Source: Gammaproteobacteria bacterium (GTDB lineage Bacteria > Pseudomonadota > Gammaproteobacteria > GRL18). Taken from it: DNA of 45,570 nucleotides. Made by a program: the position numbers and the translations under genes. This document shows, one piece after another, positions 7,998 through 16,460 of this stretch (position 1 is the stretch's first letter; every line of letters begins with the position of its first letter). The notes beneath the pieces are model-generated. The model saw only the letters and a program-made list of their open reading frames with translations. It was not told the DNA's origin and searched no databases. Location of the stretch: NCBI GenBank assembly GCA_016744995.1, contig JADGDG010000029.1, positions 1 to 45,570 on the forward strand. The letters are read 5' to 3'.

Positions 7998-8867
7998 ATG
8001 AATGATAAAACTATAGTAACTCACAACGGTAATTTTCATGCAGATGATGTTTTCAGTATCGCTGCATTCAAGAGTATATTCCCTTCTTTTAATCTCGTTC
8101 GTACACGTGATTTAGAGCTTATCGCCAAGGCAGATATTGTGATTGATGTAGGCGGTAAATATGATTCGGATACAGACCGTTTTGATCATCATCAACGGGG
8201 TGGTGCAGGTGAGCGCGAAAATGGTATTCCCTATTCCTCGTTTGGATTAATTTGGCAGAAATATGGCTTAGAAATATGCCAGGGTAACCAGAACGTAGCA
8301 AACGCTGTTGATGCTGGTCTGGTATCAATAATTGATGCCATTGATTGTGGTCATGCCGAAGGTGTTTCTCAAGGTATTAGTCTTAGCCAAACTATTTCAA
8401 TGTTTAACCCGACCTGGCAAGAAGATAGTCACTTTGATACGTGTTTTGATGAAGCGGTTGATTTTGCCTCGCGTGTTTTAACACGCTTCATTGCATCAGC
8501 TAACGGTGGTATTAGTGCGAAAGAAATTGTGGCTAAAGCTATTGATAGTGCAGAAGATCCAAGAGTGATTGTATTAGAAAAATATACTCCCTGGAAAAGG
8601 ACGGTTCACGCCTTATCTGAAGAGGCTTTATATATGATTTACCCATCTCAGACTGGCCAATGGAGAATTCAAACAGTACCTGTTGAACCAGGTTCATTCG
8701 AAGACAGAAAATCCCTGCCTAAACAATGGGCTGGTTTGTCCGACAATGACCTTAAAGAAGTAACAGGCATTGATGACGCCATGTTTTGCCATAATTCTTT
8801 ATTTATTGCGGGTGCGGAATCATTTGAAAGTACTATGAAAATGGCATCCATCGCACTTAAAGAATAG
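7998..8867 (+). CDS. MYG1/UPF0160 family metal-dependent hydrolase
   Basis: The 289-aa protein is full length for bacterial MYG1-family proteins. Signature motifs are THNGNFHADD (residues ~8-17), VIDVGGKYD, RFDHHQ with the DHH-type metal ligands, and YSSFGLIW. Family members resemble DHH phosphoesterases, and the eukaryotic homologue acts as a 3'-5' RNA exonuclease. The bacterial substrate is unproven. The protein is soluble and cytoplasmic. It is followed by a 56-aa conserved protein and rluA on the same strand, a plausible small operon. Confidence 0.9.
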   Translation: MNDKTIVTHNGNFHADDVFSIAAFKSIFPSFNLVRTRDLELIAKADIVIDVGGKYDSDTDRFDHHQRGGAGERENGIPYSSFGLIWQKYGLEICQGNQNVANAVDAGLVSIIDAIDCGHAEGVSQGISLSQTISMFNPTWQEDSHFDTCFDEAVDFASRVLTRFIASANGGISAKEIVAKAIDSAEDPRVIVLEKYTPWKRTVHALSEEALYMIYPSQTGQWRIQTVPVEPGSFEDRKSLPKQWAGLSDNDLKEVTGIDDAMFCHNSLFIAGAESFESTMKMASIALKE

Positions 8868-8950
8868 TAAAAATAGTATTAAAATAAAAAACGTGTTCCC
8901 TTATTTATACAGCGTTTTAATACGTCATCAACAAGAAGAGAACTAACTCT

Positions 8951-9121
8951 ATGTCAAAGGTATTAGTTAAATTTAGCTACGAAAAAGAAACTAAAAACAG
9001 TGTCCGTTATAAAGAGCAGCCAGAAGCTGGAAAAGCGCCCATTGTCGGCACTGTGTATGTGCAAAAGTGGTTTGCAGGTGATAGTAAAACACTGGAGATT
9101 TCAATCGAGAAAAAAGATTGA
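8951..9121 (+). CDS. Small conserved hypothetical protein (56 aa)
   Basis: ATG 8951 to TGA 9119 encodes MSKVLVKFSYEKETKNSVRY, then a KAPIVGTVYVQKWFAG motif and an alternating charged beta-strand ending. Similar ~60-aa proteins with a G-(I/L)YVQKW core occur in many gammaproteobacteria without assigned function. It is preceded by AAGAAGAGAACTAACTCT, which includes a purine-rich site. It sits between the MYG1-like gene and rluA. Confidence 0.65.
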   Translation: MSKVLVKFSYEKETKNSVRYKEQPEAGKAPIVGTVYVQKWFAGDSKTLEISIEKKD

Positions 9122-9141
9122 TCTTCCGGGTAAATGATTAA

Positions 9142-9807
9142 ATGCAACCGCAGGCAGATCCGTTTATTGTTCCTCTTTGTGGTGATAAAATTAAAATTAT
9201 TTATCAAGATGAGCATCTATTGTTGATTAATAAGCCGAGTATTTTATTAAGCCTTTCGGGTAAACATCCGTTAAACAAAGACTCGGTTCATTTTCGTTTG
9301 GTTAAAGATTATCCCTCGGCAACGATGGTGCATCGCCTGGATTTTGGCACTTCAGGCATTATGCTAGTAGCGTTAAACAAATCAGTAAACGCTCATTTAA
9401 CTAAGCAATTTCAAACCCGCTCAGTGGTAAAATATTATACCGCTTTGCTCCAGGGTCATCTTGAAAATGATGAAGGGGTTATTGAGCTTCCCATAGCGAA
9501 AGATGAGTTTCCTTTACAAAAAATCTGTCACCTTAGCGGCAAGGAAGCAGTGAGTTATTATCAAGTAATTGAACGCCTGGATAAGCCATTAGCAACAAGA
9601 GTACTGTTTAAACCGTTGACTGGACGCACCCATCAACTTCGTATACATAGTCGTGAAATTGGCCACCCTATTCTAGGTTGTGATTTATATGCCAGTGATG
9701 AGGCTTTTCACCTGTCACCACGGTTGATGTTGCATGCCAGTCAACTTGAATTTGACCACCCCATTAGCGGAGAGAGGATCAAAGGAGTTTGCCCTTGCCC
9801 TTTTTAG
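9142..9807 (+). CDS. rluA: RluA-type 23S rRNA/tRNA pseudouridine synthase
   Basis: At 221 aa it matches the length of E. coli RluA, and aligns along its whole length by eye. It has no S4 domain. The catalytic motif HRLDFGTSG is present near residue 69 (nucleophile Asp), then KYYTALLQGH and the GRTHQLRIH loop. RluA isomerises U746 in 23S rRNA and U32 in some tRNAs. The last residues (GVCPCPF) are unusual for the family. The stop is followed within ~50 bases by the structured repeat. Confidence 0.88.
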   Translation: MQPQADPFIVPLCGDKIKIIYQDEHLLLINKPSILLSLSGKHPLNKDSVHFRLVKDYPSATMVHRLDFGTSGIMLVALNKSVNAHLTKQFQTRSVVKYYTALLQGHLENDEGVIELPIAKDEFPLQKICHLSGKEAVSYYQVIERLDKPLATRVLFKPLTGRTHQLRIHSREIGHPILGCDLYASDEAFHLSPRLMLHASQLEFDHPISGERIKGVCPCPF

Positions 9808-9853
9808 TGTCAACAATCAGAGCTACATTTGATCTTCCTCTTGCTCTTGCTCT

Positions 9854-10138
9854 TGCTTTTTCTTTGCTTTTGGACAACACCAGTGAGGACAACTGAGGTA
9901 GAAGAGTGTACGCGAGACTGGTTCGTCTAACTGGGGTGTTTGGAGCCATGGATGGCGACAGCAAGCGTTACATGGATGTACCTGAAGCGACCCCAGTTAG
10001 ACGCACCAGTCTCACGTGCAATCGGCAGGCTCAGCACTTCGTCCGAACGCCCTCCTTCTTTTTCTCTTGAGTTTAAAACATCCCGCAAATCACGCCCTGG
10101 AAGAAGTACCCTCGGGGTGCCGCAATGGTCATAAAGCA
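9854..10138 (+). repeat. ~285-bp structured repeat, copy 1
   Basis: This block recurs in opposite orientation at 34054-34336, from TTGCTTTTTCTTTGCTTTTG at one end to GCCCTGGAAGAAGT and beyond at the other. Its core is a long stem: 9914-9937 pairs with 9990-10013 (24 bp, one mismatch). The loop contains two smaller hairpins, both built on CATGGATG. Frames inside it look protein-like in both copies, but conservation follows the stems rather than codons. A short TCTTGC tandem run (9839-9858) adjoins its left edge. Confidence 0.7.
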
Positions 10139-10211
10139 GACATAAAAAAAGCCTCAATACTATTTATACTGTATCAGGAAGAAGTTAACAGTATTTAATA
10201 TTAAGGCCTGT

Positions 10212-10262
10212 AAAAGTCAGGTAATAATCCGGAAGAAGCGAGGAGAGAATTATTACCTGTGC
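10212..10262. other. Inverted repeat after the respiratory operon
   Basis: CAGGTAATAAT and ATTATTACCTG form a perfect 11-bp stem around a ~20-nt loop. It lies between the structured repeat and the stop of the minus-strand cytochrome gene (10325). No T-run follows on the minus strand, so it is a possible transcript end or mRNA-stabilising hairpin, not a classical terminator. The rest of 10139-10324 shows nothing further. Confidence 0.4.
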
Positions 10263-10324
10263 TCAAATGATGCTATTTATCAGCACTCTTATATTTCAGC
10301 GCTAAATGCTCTTAAAATTCAGCA

Positions 10325-12733
10325 CTAAAGATTTTTATATTTCTTCCTCTGTCCTCTCACCACAAGGAAGCCTAATATAAAGACTATGATTGCCCATGCA
10401 GCGGGGATAACGTAAAGTTTAACCGGATCACTTTCAGGTGGTAATAATAACCAATACCAGGTCGATAAGGTATGTTTAGATTTTGATTCACCATTACTAC
10501 CATCCCAGTTTGCAAATGAAACAGGGATAAACTCACCTTCGGTGAAACTGATTTCACCATCAATACCTGTACGTTTGCGTTTCATGATCACCCGCCAGCG
10601 ACCCTCCTGCCATTTACCCTGAGCCGAAACTTCTTTGTGAGCCATCATTGGTGTCAGCTTATTGTCAGGCCCTGTACCTTTAAAAATCATTGTGGCAGGG
10701 TTCTGCTTAGGTTCAAGACTGCCTGCATTCCAATACCACATCATCGTGTTATGACTGCTGTCACCATGACGATACAGTGGTTTTTCAACCATTGGACTTG
10801 AAGTATAAGCACCCTCTAGTGGAAATTGCATTGCAAGCGCATCAGAAAATAGTGTCAATTCCTCGTCCTGTATACTCATACTGTATTCATGCCCTGGAAG
10901 GCTTTCTGTTCTATCATTCACTTCAAGTAAAAAGGCAATTTCATCTTTATTGTAGAGTACTCTGACACTGATCAGATCATTTTTAGGTGTGAACAAACGT
11001 TCTGACTTGATAATGTTTGGTACCAGGCGCATTGATGTCACTGGTGCACTTGACCACGCTTCATCATCCAGTGAATCCGGTAAAACACCCTCTTGTTTTT
11101 TAGCTTGTATCACTCCCTTGCCCGGAGGTGTGTTTAAGTCACGTAAAGAGTAAACATAGTTGGCAATATGCCAGCGATCTTCCAGACTAATTGGATCTTC
11201 ATTACCTTCACCTTCTGCACGGTGAGCTGGCATAGGTGTACCGGGAATACCAATTGAGAGACGGGTATAAATATTTTTAACCACTTCATCCCGTGCTTTT
11301 ACAGGATCTTTTTCCATCGTACGATTAGTCGTACGCCATGCCCAGGGTTTATTTAGATCACGAGGCCATATACGAAATCCCCAGTCATCAGCCAGACGTT
11401 TACCAGAGCGAATATTACCTCGTCCCTCAACGCCATGGCATTCCTGACAGGGCTCAAATGCAAGTTTACCTTTTGCAACGGATCCCTCAGTATAAGCAAT
11501 CTGACCGGCAACAGGCTCTACTTCAGTAAATTGATTAAAATTATCTTTAATATATTGACCGTCATCATTAAAGTCTTCATCTTCAGCATCTTCAGGAGCC
11601 CAGGTTGCTGAAATATCAAATCGTTTTAACACCGGGATCAGAGACTTGATCTGCTCATCGCTCATCAGTTTGCTCCAACCCGGCATACCGGTACCAGTCA
11701 AACCAAATTTTATAGTATTAAATAAATCGTCGTCTCGTACCGGGATCGTACCCGGTGACGTTTTATATTTAAATAAGCCTATAGTAAAATCCCGGGGTCT
11801 TGGATACAAACGATCGGCAGCAATACCATCACCAGCACCCTGCTCCCCATGACAAACTGAACAACGCAAATCATACAGCTCTTTGCCTTTCATTTTTGCT
11901 CGTTTATCTTCCAGTTTGGTTTTCATACCCGTTACAATCCTGGAAGTTTCCGGATCCCAGATGCGTGGTACTTCACCAACATAGTCGTACAGAAAAGTGA
12001 TCACATTCCAGACATCCTGTTCACCCAGCATTTCATGCCAGACTGGCATCGCTGATTTCCAGGGTGTGCCTTCTTTTGGTAAACCCGGACCACCGGTTGT
12101 TATACGCCAGAATAAAAAAGCTTCCTGTAACTGGTTAATGGTTTCATCCTGAAAGTTTATGGGTCTTGGATTAAAACCATCAGCAAAGATACCTTCACCA
12201 TACATTAAGTCACCATGACAGAAGAAACAGTTTTGATAATAGATATCACGTCCAGCAGTGACCGCTGTATTATAAACATCCCAGGCTTTTGCCTCATCAC
12301 CGCCTTTCATACTGGCAATAACTTCTTCTCTGATCGGGTTTTCTAAATTCGTCAGGTTATAGGTTTTGTTAAATACTTTCAATTTTGATGGTGGTGCAGG
12401 ATGAACCTGACGCAGCTCAACAGGTGAATCTAAACTGGGCTTAACAATAATATGTACGGTATAGCCAATCAGTGCAGGAATAGCCAGAAGAAAAAACCAC
12501 CGAAGAGGCCAGGTGCCATCTTTTTGTGCAACAGCAGCAATGGGTGCTTTAAAACGTGTCCAGGTTTCTTCATTAAAAGAGAAAAACAATAACACACCAA
12601 TGACACAGATGATCATATATTGGATCAGAAGTGATACCGGTAATAATGGCGGCACACCATATTTGAAAAAGACAAACACAGCCACCAGGATAAGAACAGC
12701 CATTAATAATGGCGGAAATTTAAAACCTTTCAT
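10325..12733 (-). CDS. Membrane-anchored triheme cytochrome c with EB-dehydrogenase-type haem domain
   Basis: The 802-aa protein has three N-terminal membrane segments (about residues 8-24, 32-52, 78-96). Three c-type haem sites follow: CFFCH (169-173), CSVCH (291-295) and CQECH (429-433), each in a cytochrome c domain with a later Met (for example GMPGW, TPMPAH). From ~545 to 740 comes a beta-rich domain with WSSAPV, DALAMQFP and MWYWNAGSLEP, like the haem-binding gamma subunit of ethylbenzene dehydrogenase/DMSO-reductase-type complexes. A final membrane helix lies at ~775-794. It is the last gene of a minus-strand operon, 5 bases after the diheme gene. It probably carries electrons in the periplasm to or from the CydA-like subunit. 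Confidence 0.85.
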   Translation of the reverse strand: MKGFKFPPLLMAVLILVAVFVFFKYGVPPLLPVSLLIQYMIICVIGVLLFFSFNEETWTRFKAPIAAVAQKDGTWPLRWFFLLAIPALIGYTVHIIVKPSLDSPVELRQVHPAPPSKLKVFNKTYNLTNLENPIREEVIASMKGGDEAKAWDVYNTAVTAGRDIYYQNCFFCHGDLMYGEGIFADGFNPRPINFQDETINQLQEAFLFWRITTGGPGLPKEGTPWKSAMPVWHEMLGEQDVWNVITFLYDYVGEVPRIWDPETSRIVTGMKTKLEDKRAKMKGKELYDLRCSVCHGEQGAGDGIAADRLYPRPRDFTIGLFKYKTSPGTIPVRDDDLFNTIKFGLTGTGMPGWSKLMSDEQIKSLIPVLKRFDISATWAPEDAEDEDFNDDGQYIKDNFNQFTEVEPVAGQIAYTEGSVAKGKLAFEPCQECHGVEGRGNIRSGKRLADDWGFRIWPRDLNKPWAWRTTNRTMEKDPVKARDEVVKNIYTRLSIGIPGTPMPAHRAEGEGNEDPISLEDRWHIANYVYSLRDLNTPPGKGVIQAKKQEGVLPDSLDDEAWSSAPVTSMRLVPNIIKSERLFTPKNDLISVRVLYNKDEIAFLLEVNDRTESLPGHEYSMSIQDEELTLFSDALAMQFPLEGAYTSSPMVEKPLYRHGDSSHNTMMWYWNAGSLEPKQNPATMIFKGTGPDNKLTPMMAHKEVSAQGKWQEGRWRVIMKRKRTGIDGEISFTEGEFIPVSFANWDGSNGESKSKHTLSTWYWLLLPPESDPVKLYVIPAAWAIIVFILGFLVVRGQRKKYKNL

Positions 12734-12738
12734 TGTAA

Positions 12739-13773
12739 TTATTCGCCTTCTTTCTCTGTTTCATTTGGTGCCTGAGTTTGTGTGGAGCCTTCAGCTGGTA
12801 GAGAGCCTTCAGCTTGTAGAGAGCCTTCAGCCTGTAAAGAATCTTCAACCTGTAAAGAGCCTTCAGCCGACAAAGAACCAGCATCTGATGAAGTATCACC
12901 TTTTGATGCAGCTAAATAATCCACCAGCATTTCAAGTTCTTTCACCATCATAGAATCAGCAAAAGTCGCCGGCATAATGGGAGGGAAACCTTCAGCAATT
13001 ACTGCAGCCGGATTAATAATACTTTCTCGAATTTCTTCCCGGGAGGAGCGTGCACCGATATTTCTCAAATCAGGGCCAATGACAGCGGTGCTCTCTAAAG
13101 CAGCATGGCAGGCAGTACAACCATTTTTAGTCAAAACTTCCTCTGCATTCTGCGCAGCCTGGGGGGCTTCAGCACTAGTGCTACTATCTTCAACAACCAG
13201 CGCATCGGTTGGTAGTTCAACGGTCGGTTCACCACCATCCTTAGCTTGTAGAAAAGCAATAATTGCTCCTAATTCAATCTTAGACAAACCAATGGGGGCT
13301 TTGTCAATCGTGGGCATGGGCGAAGGGTCGCCTTCTTTACCATAGCCGGGCACGACATATTTACTGGGTGCAACCATCGACTCCAGAAAATAGCTTTCTG
13401 AATCTTTTGCCTCGCCTTTATAAGCCTCAGAACTGAGTCGCTCAGCTGATATTTCTTCCATATTTAACACCAGAATATCCGGGGCACGTCCGAGGTTGTT
13501 ATGGCATAGAGTACAGGTGCCTTTACCTTTGAAAAGTGTTTCACCCATTGCAATATAGGTGTCCATTGTTAATGCGCCTAAATCGACTTCAACATCCTTG
13601 GGAGCCTGTCCTTCCACTTGTGGTAATAAATTTGCAATACCAGTAAAAACCAGTACTATCAAAACCATAAAGGTGAGCACTTTGGCTATCACCGGAATTT
13701 TACCTGGAGGCGTTATAAAATCAGCATCCTGCTTAGAGTGAGGCTGGTTATTTATTGTTACTGTATTGGTCAT
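12739..13773 (-). CDS. Membrane-anchored diheme cytochrome c
   Basis: ATG 13773 is preferred because GTGGAGCC lies just upstream; GTG 13785 is a possible earlier start. One N-terminal membrane helix (about residues 30-52 from ATG) anchors a periplasmic part with two haem c sites, CTLCH and CTACH, about 130 residues apart. The second domain ends with IMPATF, likely supplying the axial Met. The C-terminus is a low-complexity tail of repeated AEGSLQ-type units. It sits between the CydA-like and triheme genes with almost no spacing, so all three are probably one complex. It lacks any copper or catalytic motif. Confidence 0.85.
   Translation of the reverse strand: MTNTVTINNQPHSKQDADFITPPGKIPVIAKVLTFMVLIVLVFTGIANLLPQVEGQAPKDVEVDLGALTMDTYIAMGETLFKGKGTCTLCHNNLGRAPDILVLNMEEISAERLSSEAYKGEAKDSESYFLESMVAPSKYVVPGYGKEGDPSPMPTIDKAPIGLSKIELGAIIAFLQAKDGGEPTVELPTDALVVEDSSTSAEAPQAAQNAEEVLTKNGCTACHAALESTAVIGPDLRNIGARSSREEIRESIINPAAVIAEGFPPIMPATFADSMMVKELEMLVDYLAASKGDTSSDAGSLSAEGSLQVEDSLQAEGSLQAEGSLPAEGSTQTQAPNETEKEGE
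12783..12872 (-). repeat. 15-bp tandem repeats encoding an AEGSLQ-type tail
   Basis: On the minus strand, roughly six imperfect 15-bp units encode (S)LxAEGS-like pentapeptides at the end of the diheme cytochrome. The units differ by one or two bases and two read VEDS or PAEGS. The neighbouring CydA-like protein has a similar AEGSS/AEGST linker near residues 73-89, encoded around 15480-15530. Confidence 0.7.
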
Positions 13774-13785
13774 TATCGGCTCCAC

Positions 13786-15747
13786 TTATTCTGCAGGATT
13801 AGCTATTTTTACAGGTTTAGGCTGTTTGCTGTCTCCCAAAGAAGCAACCCAGAAAATAAATAAAACAATGGCAAGAAAGCTAATAGTTGCTACCGTCATC
13901 ATGTTGCCTGCATGACCTATATTTGGAATAAAGTTATCAACTGAATTATCTTTCATCACGGTATAAATATGCCAGTGCGTCCTGACTGATGAACGAACAT
14001 AGCCCATAAGAGCCATTAGCCAGGTAAAAGCTATCGGCAGAGCAAACAAAGCATAAACACCCCGATTCGAGATCTGCCCCCATTTCACTGGTAAAGATTT
14101 GGCTCCTTTAAACATCATGGTATCAATAACAACACCAGAGACAATGACGATTAAGGTTGACATGACCTGAGCAACTGATGATCCTACTTTGTAGACTGTA
14201 TTTGTAAAGTAGCCATAATAAACGCCAAGGAAAATAACATTGGCAATAGCAATGACGTAGATAGCCACCATCAAGGCATTGCCAAAACCTGCCCATGGTA
14301 CAGTAATTACTTTATCTGAACGACGGTAAAGCTGGAATGATAAGAAGGTACCCATCAGCATCAGATTCACAGCAATATTTTTTGCCGGCATAATACCGAG
14401 GGGGCCAAGTAGCGGATGATGGGAACCACCCAATGTAGCAATCTCCTGTGCTGATAAAATCAATGTATGAGGTGTCACCCAGATTAAAAAACTCACCACT
14501 AATGTAGCGGCAATATACTTAATCAGCCAGGTATAACGTTGCGACCCTTCACAACGAGACATACCATTCCAGAGATAGTAGTTTGCAGCCAGCAGGATGG
14601 TACCGATTAACACGGCCTGAACAATAAATAACCAGGCCAGTATTCCACCCATTGCGGTGATACCCATTTGCTGAGAATAGGCATAGATTTCAGCCATCAG
14701 CCAATATCCGGCAAAAGGCAAGGGTAAAAATGCCAGTACTGCAATAAAGTTAGAGGTATATCCCATCCAGTCATAATGAGCTCGCTGAGCCATGCTTTGA
14801 GCACTTAACATCTTATAACCCGCATAGGCACCGACTATGGCACCACCAAAGGCGATATTAGCCACAAAACGGTGTAAGTTCAGAGGATTCCATAAAGGCC
14901 CGCGCATAATATCCCAGATCCCCCCCGTGACCACACCTGCATCATCAACGCCTGAAGGAGCCATCATAAAGGTTGCCCAGGCATTTGCGACAAACAGCAG
15001 TGTTGTACCCACACCATTGAGCAGCACACCCAATGTCAGGTGAATATATTTTTTATTGCCGTAACGCAGGGCATACCAACTATAATAATAAATATAAAGC
15101 ACACCACTTTCGAGAAAGAATAATAAGGCATAAACCATGACCTGATTACCAAACACTTCCATCATATATCCCATAAAGGTGGGATAGAGCAAGAAGAGAG
15201 AAAAAGCCAGAGTACCGCCAAACAGAGCTGTTAATGAATAGGCCGTCATCGAAACTTTCATAAACTCATGGGCCATATCATCATAACGCTGATCGCCGGT
15301 CTTAACACCAAGCCACTCAATGACCGTAACAAAAAGAGGCACAGCTAAGACAAAAGCAGCTAAAAATAAATGCAGTTGAGCAATAACCCAGACAAAAGAA
15401 CGGCTGCTCATTGAACCAATCTGGCGATAGTCTCTGGGGCCCATCGTTGGCGCTGGCTGATTTTGCAGTGCTTCGTCTGTTGTAGAGCCTTCAGCGGTAG
15501 TCGAAGAGCCTTCAGCTATTGAGGAACCTTCAACAACCGCAGTAACATCAGAAGACCATGCAAGTTCTGGGACCATCATCAAAGCACTGAGCATAATGAT
15601 CATGGCAAATACAATTTGCATTGAACGATGCACTATCATTACTGAGGCCTTTGAATCCTGAGCATGTTTAATCAGTGTATTAATACCTGAAACAGTACTT
15701 GAGTTATCAGTAATTAATCTTTTATGAGATGACATAGAATGTTCCAA
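13786..15747 (-). CDS. Cytochrome bd-like oxidase subunit I (CydA-like, extended)
   Basis: The 653-aa protein has about 13 membrane helices after an N-terminal extension (1-105) holding a signal-anchor-like helix (43-64) and an AEGS-rich linker. CydA signatures are AQLHLF with His126 (the first haem-ligand position), YALLFFLESG (matching the FFLES helix of E. coli CydA), LLFVANAWATFMMAP (matching LVANGWMQNP) and NLHRFVAN with His292 (the second haem ligand). The GRQPW quinol-loop motif of canonical CydA is not seen and no CydB follows. With the two cytochromes c encoded downstream, it is likely the membrane core of a bd-like complex exchanging electrons with cytochrome c or quinol. Substrate (oxygen or another acceptor) is unknown. 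Confidence 0.82.
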   Translation of the reverse strand: MEHSMSSHKRLITDNSSTVSGINTLIKHAQDSKASVMIVHRSMQIVFAMIIMLSALMMVPELAWSSDVTAVVEGSSIAEGSSTTAEGSTTDEALQNQPAPTMGPRDYRQIGSMSSRSFVWVIAQLHLFLAAFVLAVPLFVTVIEWLGVKTGDQRYDDMAHEFMKVSMTAYSLTALFGGTLAFSLFLLYPTFMGYMMEVFGNQVMVYALLFFLESGVLYIYYYSWYALRYGNKKYIHLTLGVLLNGVGTTLLFVANAWATFMMAPSGVDDAGVVTGGIWDIMRGPLWNPLNLHRFVANIAFGGAIVGAYAGYKMLSAQSMAQRAHYDWMGYTSNFIAVLAFLPLPFAGYWLMAEIYAYSQQMGITAMGGILAWLFIVQAVLIGTILLAANYYLWNGMSRCEGSQRYTWLIKYIAATLVVSFLIWVTPHTLILSAQEIATLGGSHHPLLGPLGIMPAKNIAVNLMLMGTFLSFQLYRRSDKVITVPWAGFGNALMVAIYVIAIANVIFLGVYYGYFTNTVYKVGSSVAQVMSTLIVIVSGVVIDTMMFKGAKSLPVKWGQISNRGVYALFALPIAFTWLMALMGYVRSSVRTHWHIYTVMKDNSVDNFIPNIGHAGNMMTVATISFLAIVLFIFWVASLGDSKQPKPVKIANPAE

Positions 15748-15761
15748 TTTATTGCAATTAT

Positions 15762-15887
15762 TTATTGAGAGGGAGTCATATCAATATTAAGCGGCAGTCC
15801 CTGCATAGACATCATTGCGTGATCCATGAGGTAGAACACTGCAATTGCAATAACAAAAGACAGTACCCAGTTCTTTAACTGTTTCAT
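15762..15887 (-). CDS. 41-aa single-helix membrane protein
   Basis: CAGGAGAAAAAA upstream of ATG 15887 is a strong ribosome site. The product starts MKQLKNWVLSFVIAIAVFYL and ends in a short periplasm-facing tail with Met- and His-containing DHAMMSMQG. It lies 14 bases upstream of the CydA-like gene in the same operon. Tiny helices such as CydX stabilise cytochrome bd, and the size and place fit a similar accessory subunit, though the sequence is not CydX-like. Confidence 0.7.
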   Translation of the reverse strand: MKQLKNWVLSFVIAIAVFYLMDHAMMSMQGLPLNIDMTPSQ

Positions 15888-15916
15888 TTTTTTCTCCTGG
15901 CATTGAGGAATATGTG

Positions 15917-16093
15917 TTAATGATGAGCAAGCACACCGTGATCATAAATCACTAACCACCACATAAATAAAAGTGTCCCTGCCATAGAGAATCGGAACAA
16001 CCATGGGCCCCAGGTCGCATCACTATGAAGTGACGGTTCAAGCTCACTATTTATGCTATCACCAGCATCAGGATCGTTATTTTCACTATTCAA
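15917..16093 (-). CDS. 58-aa single-helix membrane protein, first gene of the respiratory operon
   Basis: The frame begins at TTG 16093, 7-8 bases after a GAGGAG ribosome site; no ATG precedes the helix. An acidic, Ser-rich N-terminus (~25 residues) is followed by WGPWLFRFSMAGTLLFMWW, continuing into an IYDH-VLAHH end with three histidines. It is probably inserted with its acidic end outside or inside depending on the complex. It is the first gene of the minus-strand operon and a candidate small subunit. Confidence 0.65.
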   Translation of the reverse strand: MNSENNDPDAGDSINSELEPSLHSDATWGPWLFRFSMAGTLLFMWWLVIYDHGVLAHH

Positions 16094-16137
16094 ACCCTAT
16101 ACTCCTCAATTTGTAAGAATCATCATCCCCTCAGACA

Positions 16138-16154
16138 AGCAACAAATATACCAA
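16138..16154 (-). promoter_or_regulatory. Sigma-54-like promoter for the minus-strand respiratory operon
   Basis: Read on the minus strand, TTGGTATATTTGTTGCT has GG and GC separated by exactly 10 bases, as required at -24/-12. It closely parallels the plus-strand site at 16461-16477. The start would fall near 16127, giving a ~34-base leader before TTG 16093. No good -35 hexamer is seen at sigma-70 spacing. Confidence 0.55.
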
Positions 16155-16274
16155 CATAAAATTAGTGGTTATTAATAAGATTTAAACTGTTATTTAATCA
16201 ATAGCTTACAATTTTTTTCTGTTTCTATTTATAATTACTGAACAAATGATAATATTCACCATCCAGATCAAAAG

Positions 16275-16289
16275 TGAATGAATCGTTCA
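16275..16289. promoter_or_regulatory. Palindromic operator candidate 1
   Basis: TGAATGAATCGTTCA matches 16334-16348 at 13 of 15 positions. It lies about 120 bases upstream of the minus-strand sigma-54-like promoter and ~185 upstream of the plus-strand one, a typical distance for an enhancer site of an NtrC-family activator. Confidence 0.5.
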
Positions 16290-16333
16290 AGTCATCCAAT
16301 AAAACTAAAAAGATTTGTTCAAGCATAATGGAT

Positions 16334-16348
16334 TGAACGAATTGTTCA
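16334..16348. promoter_or_regulatory. Palindromic operator candidate 2
   Basis: TGAACGAATTGTTCA has perfect 5-bp arms (TGAAC/GTTCA) around GAATT. A further TTGTTCAA half-site lies at 16315-16322. The likely ligand is the sigma-54 response regulator encoded at 27944-29374. The rest of the 434-base divergent intergenic region (16094-16527) is AT-rich with no ORF. Confidence 0.5.
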
Positions 16349-16460
16349 CTTGATTAAAATTTATACATTATTGAAAATAAACTGAACTGATAGTTTCCAT
16401 CCTCTTGTTTTGAATGTATTTATTAGTTAATCCATTTTATTGACAGCTTTTTTTCACTTA

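Noticed and set aside
9925..10004. GTCTAAC ... GTTAGAC resembling the outer boxes of an integron attC site
   Set aside because: Pairing continues well outside the boxes on both sides and no integrase or cassette array is present; a structured repeat explains it better.
9927..10157. 76-codon minus-strand frame, and the related frame at 34108-34344 on the plus strand
   Set aside because: Both are inside the structured repeat; the shared residues follow from the repeat DNA, and stems, not codons, are conserved.
12783..12872. Short regular repeats considered as CRISPR
   Set aside because: Units are 15 bp, contiguous, in frame and without spacers.
10325..15747. Classical cydAB quinol oxidase operon
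   Set aside because: No CydB, no CydX-like sequence, the quinol loop motif is not seen and two multihaem cytochromes c are included.
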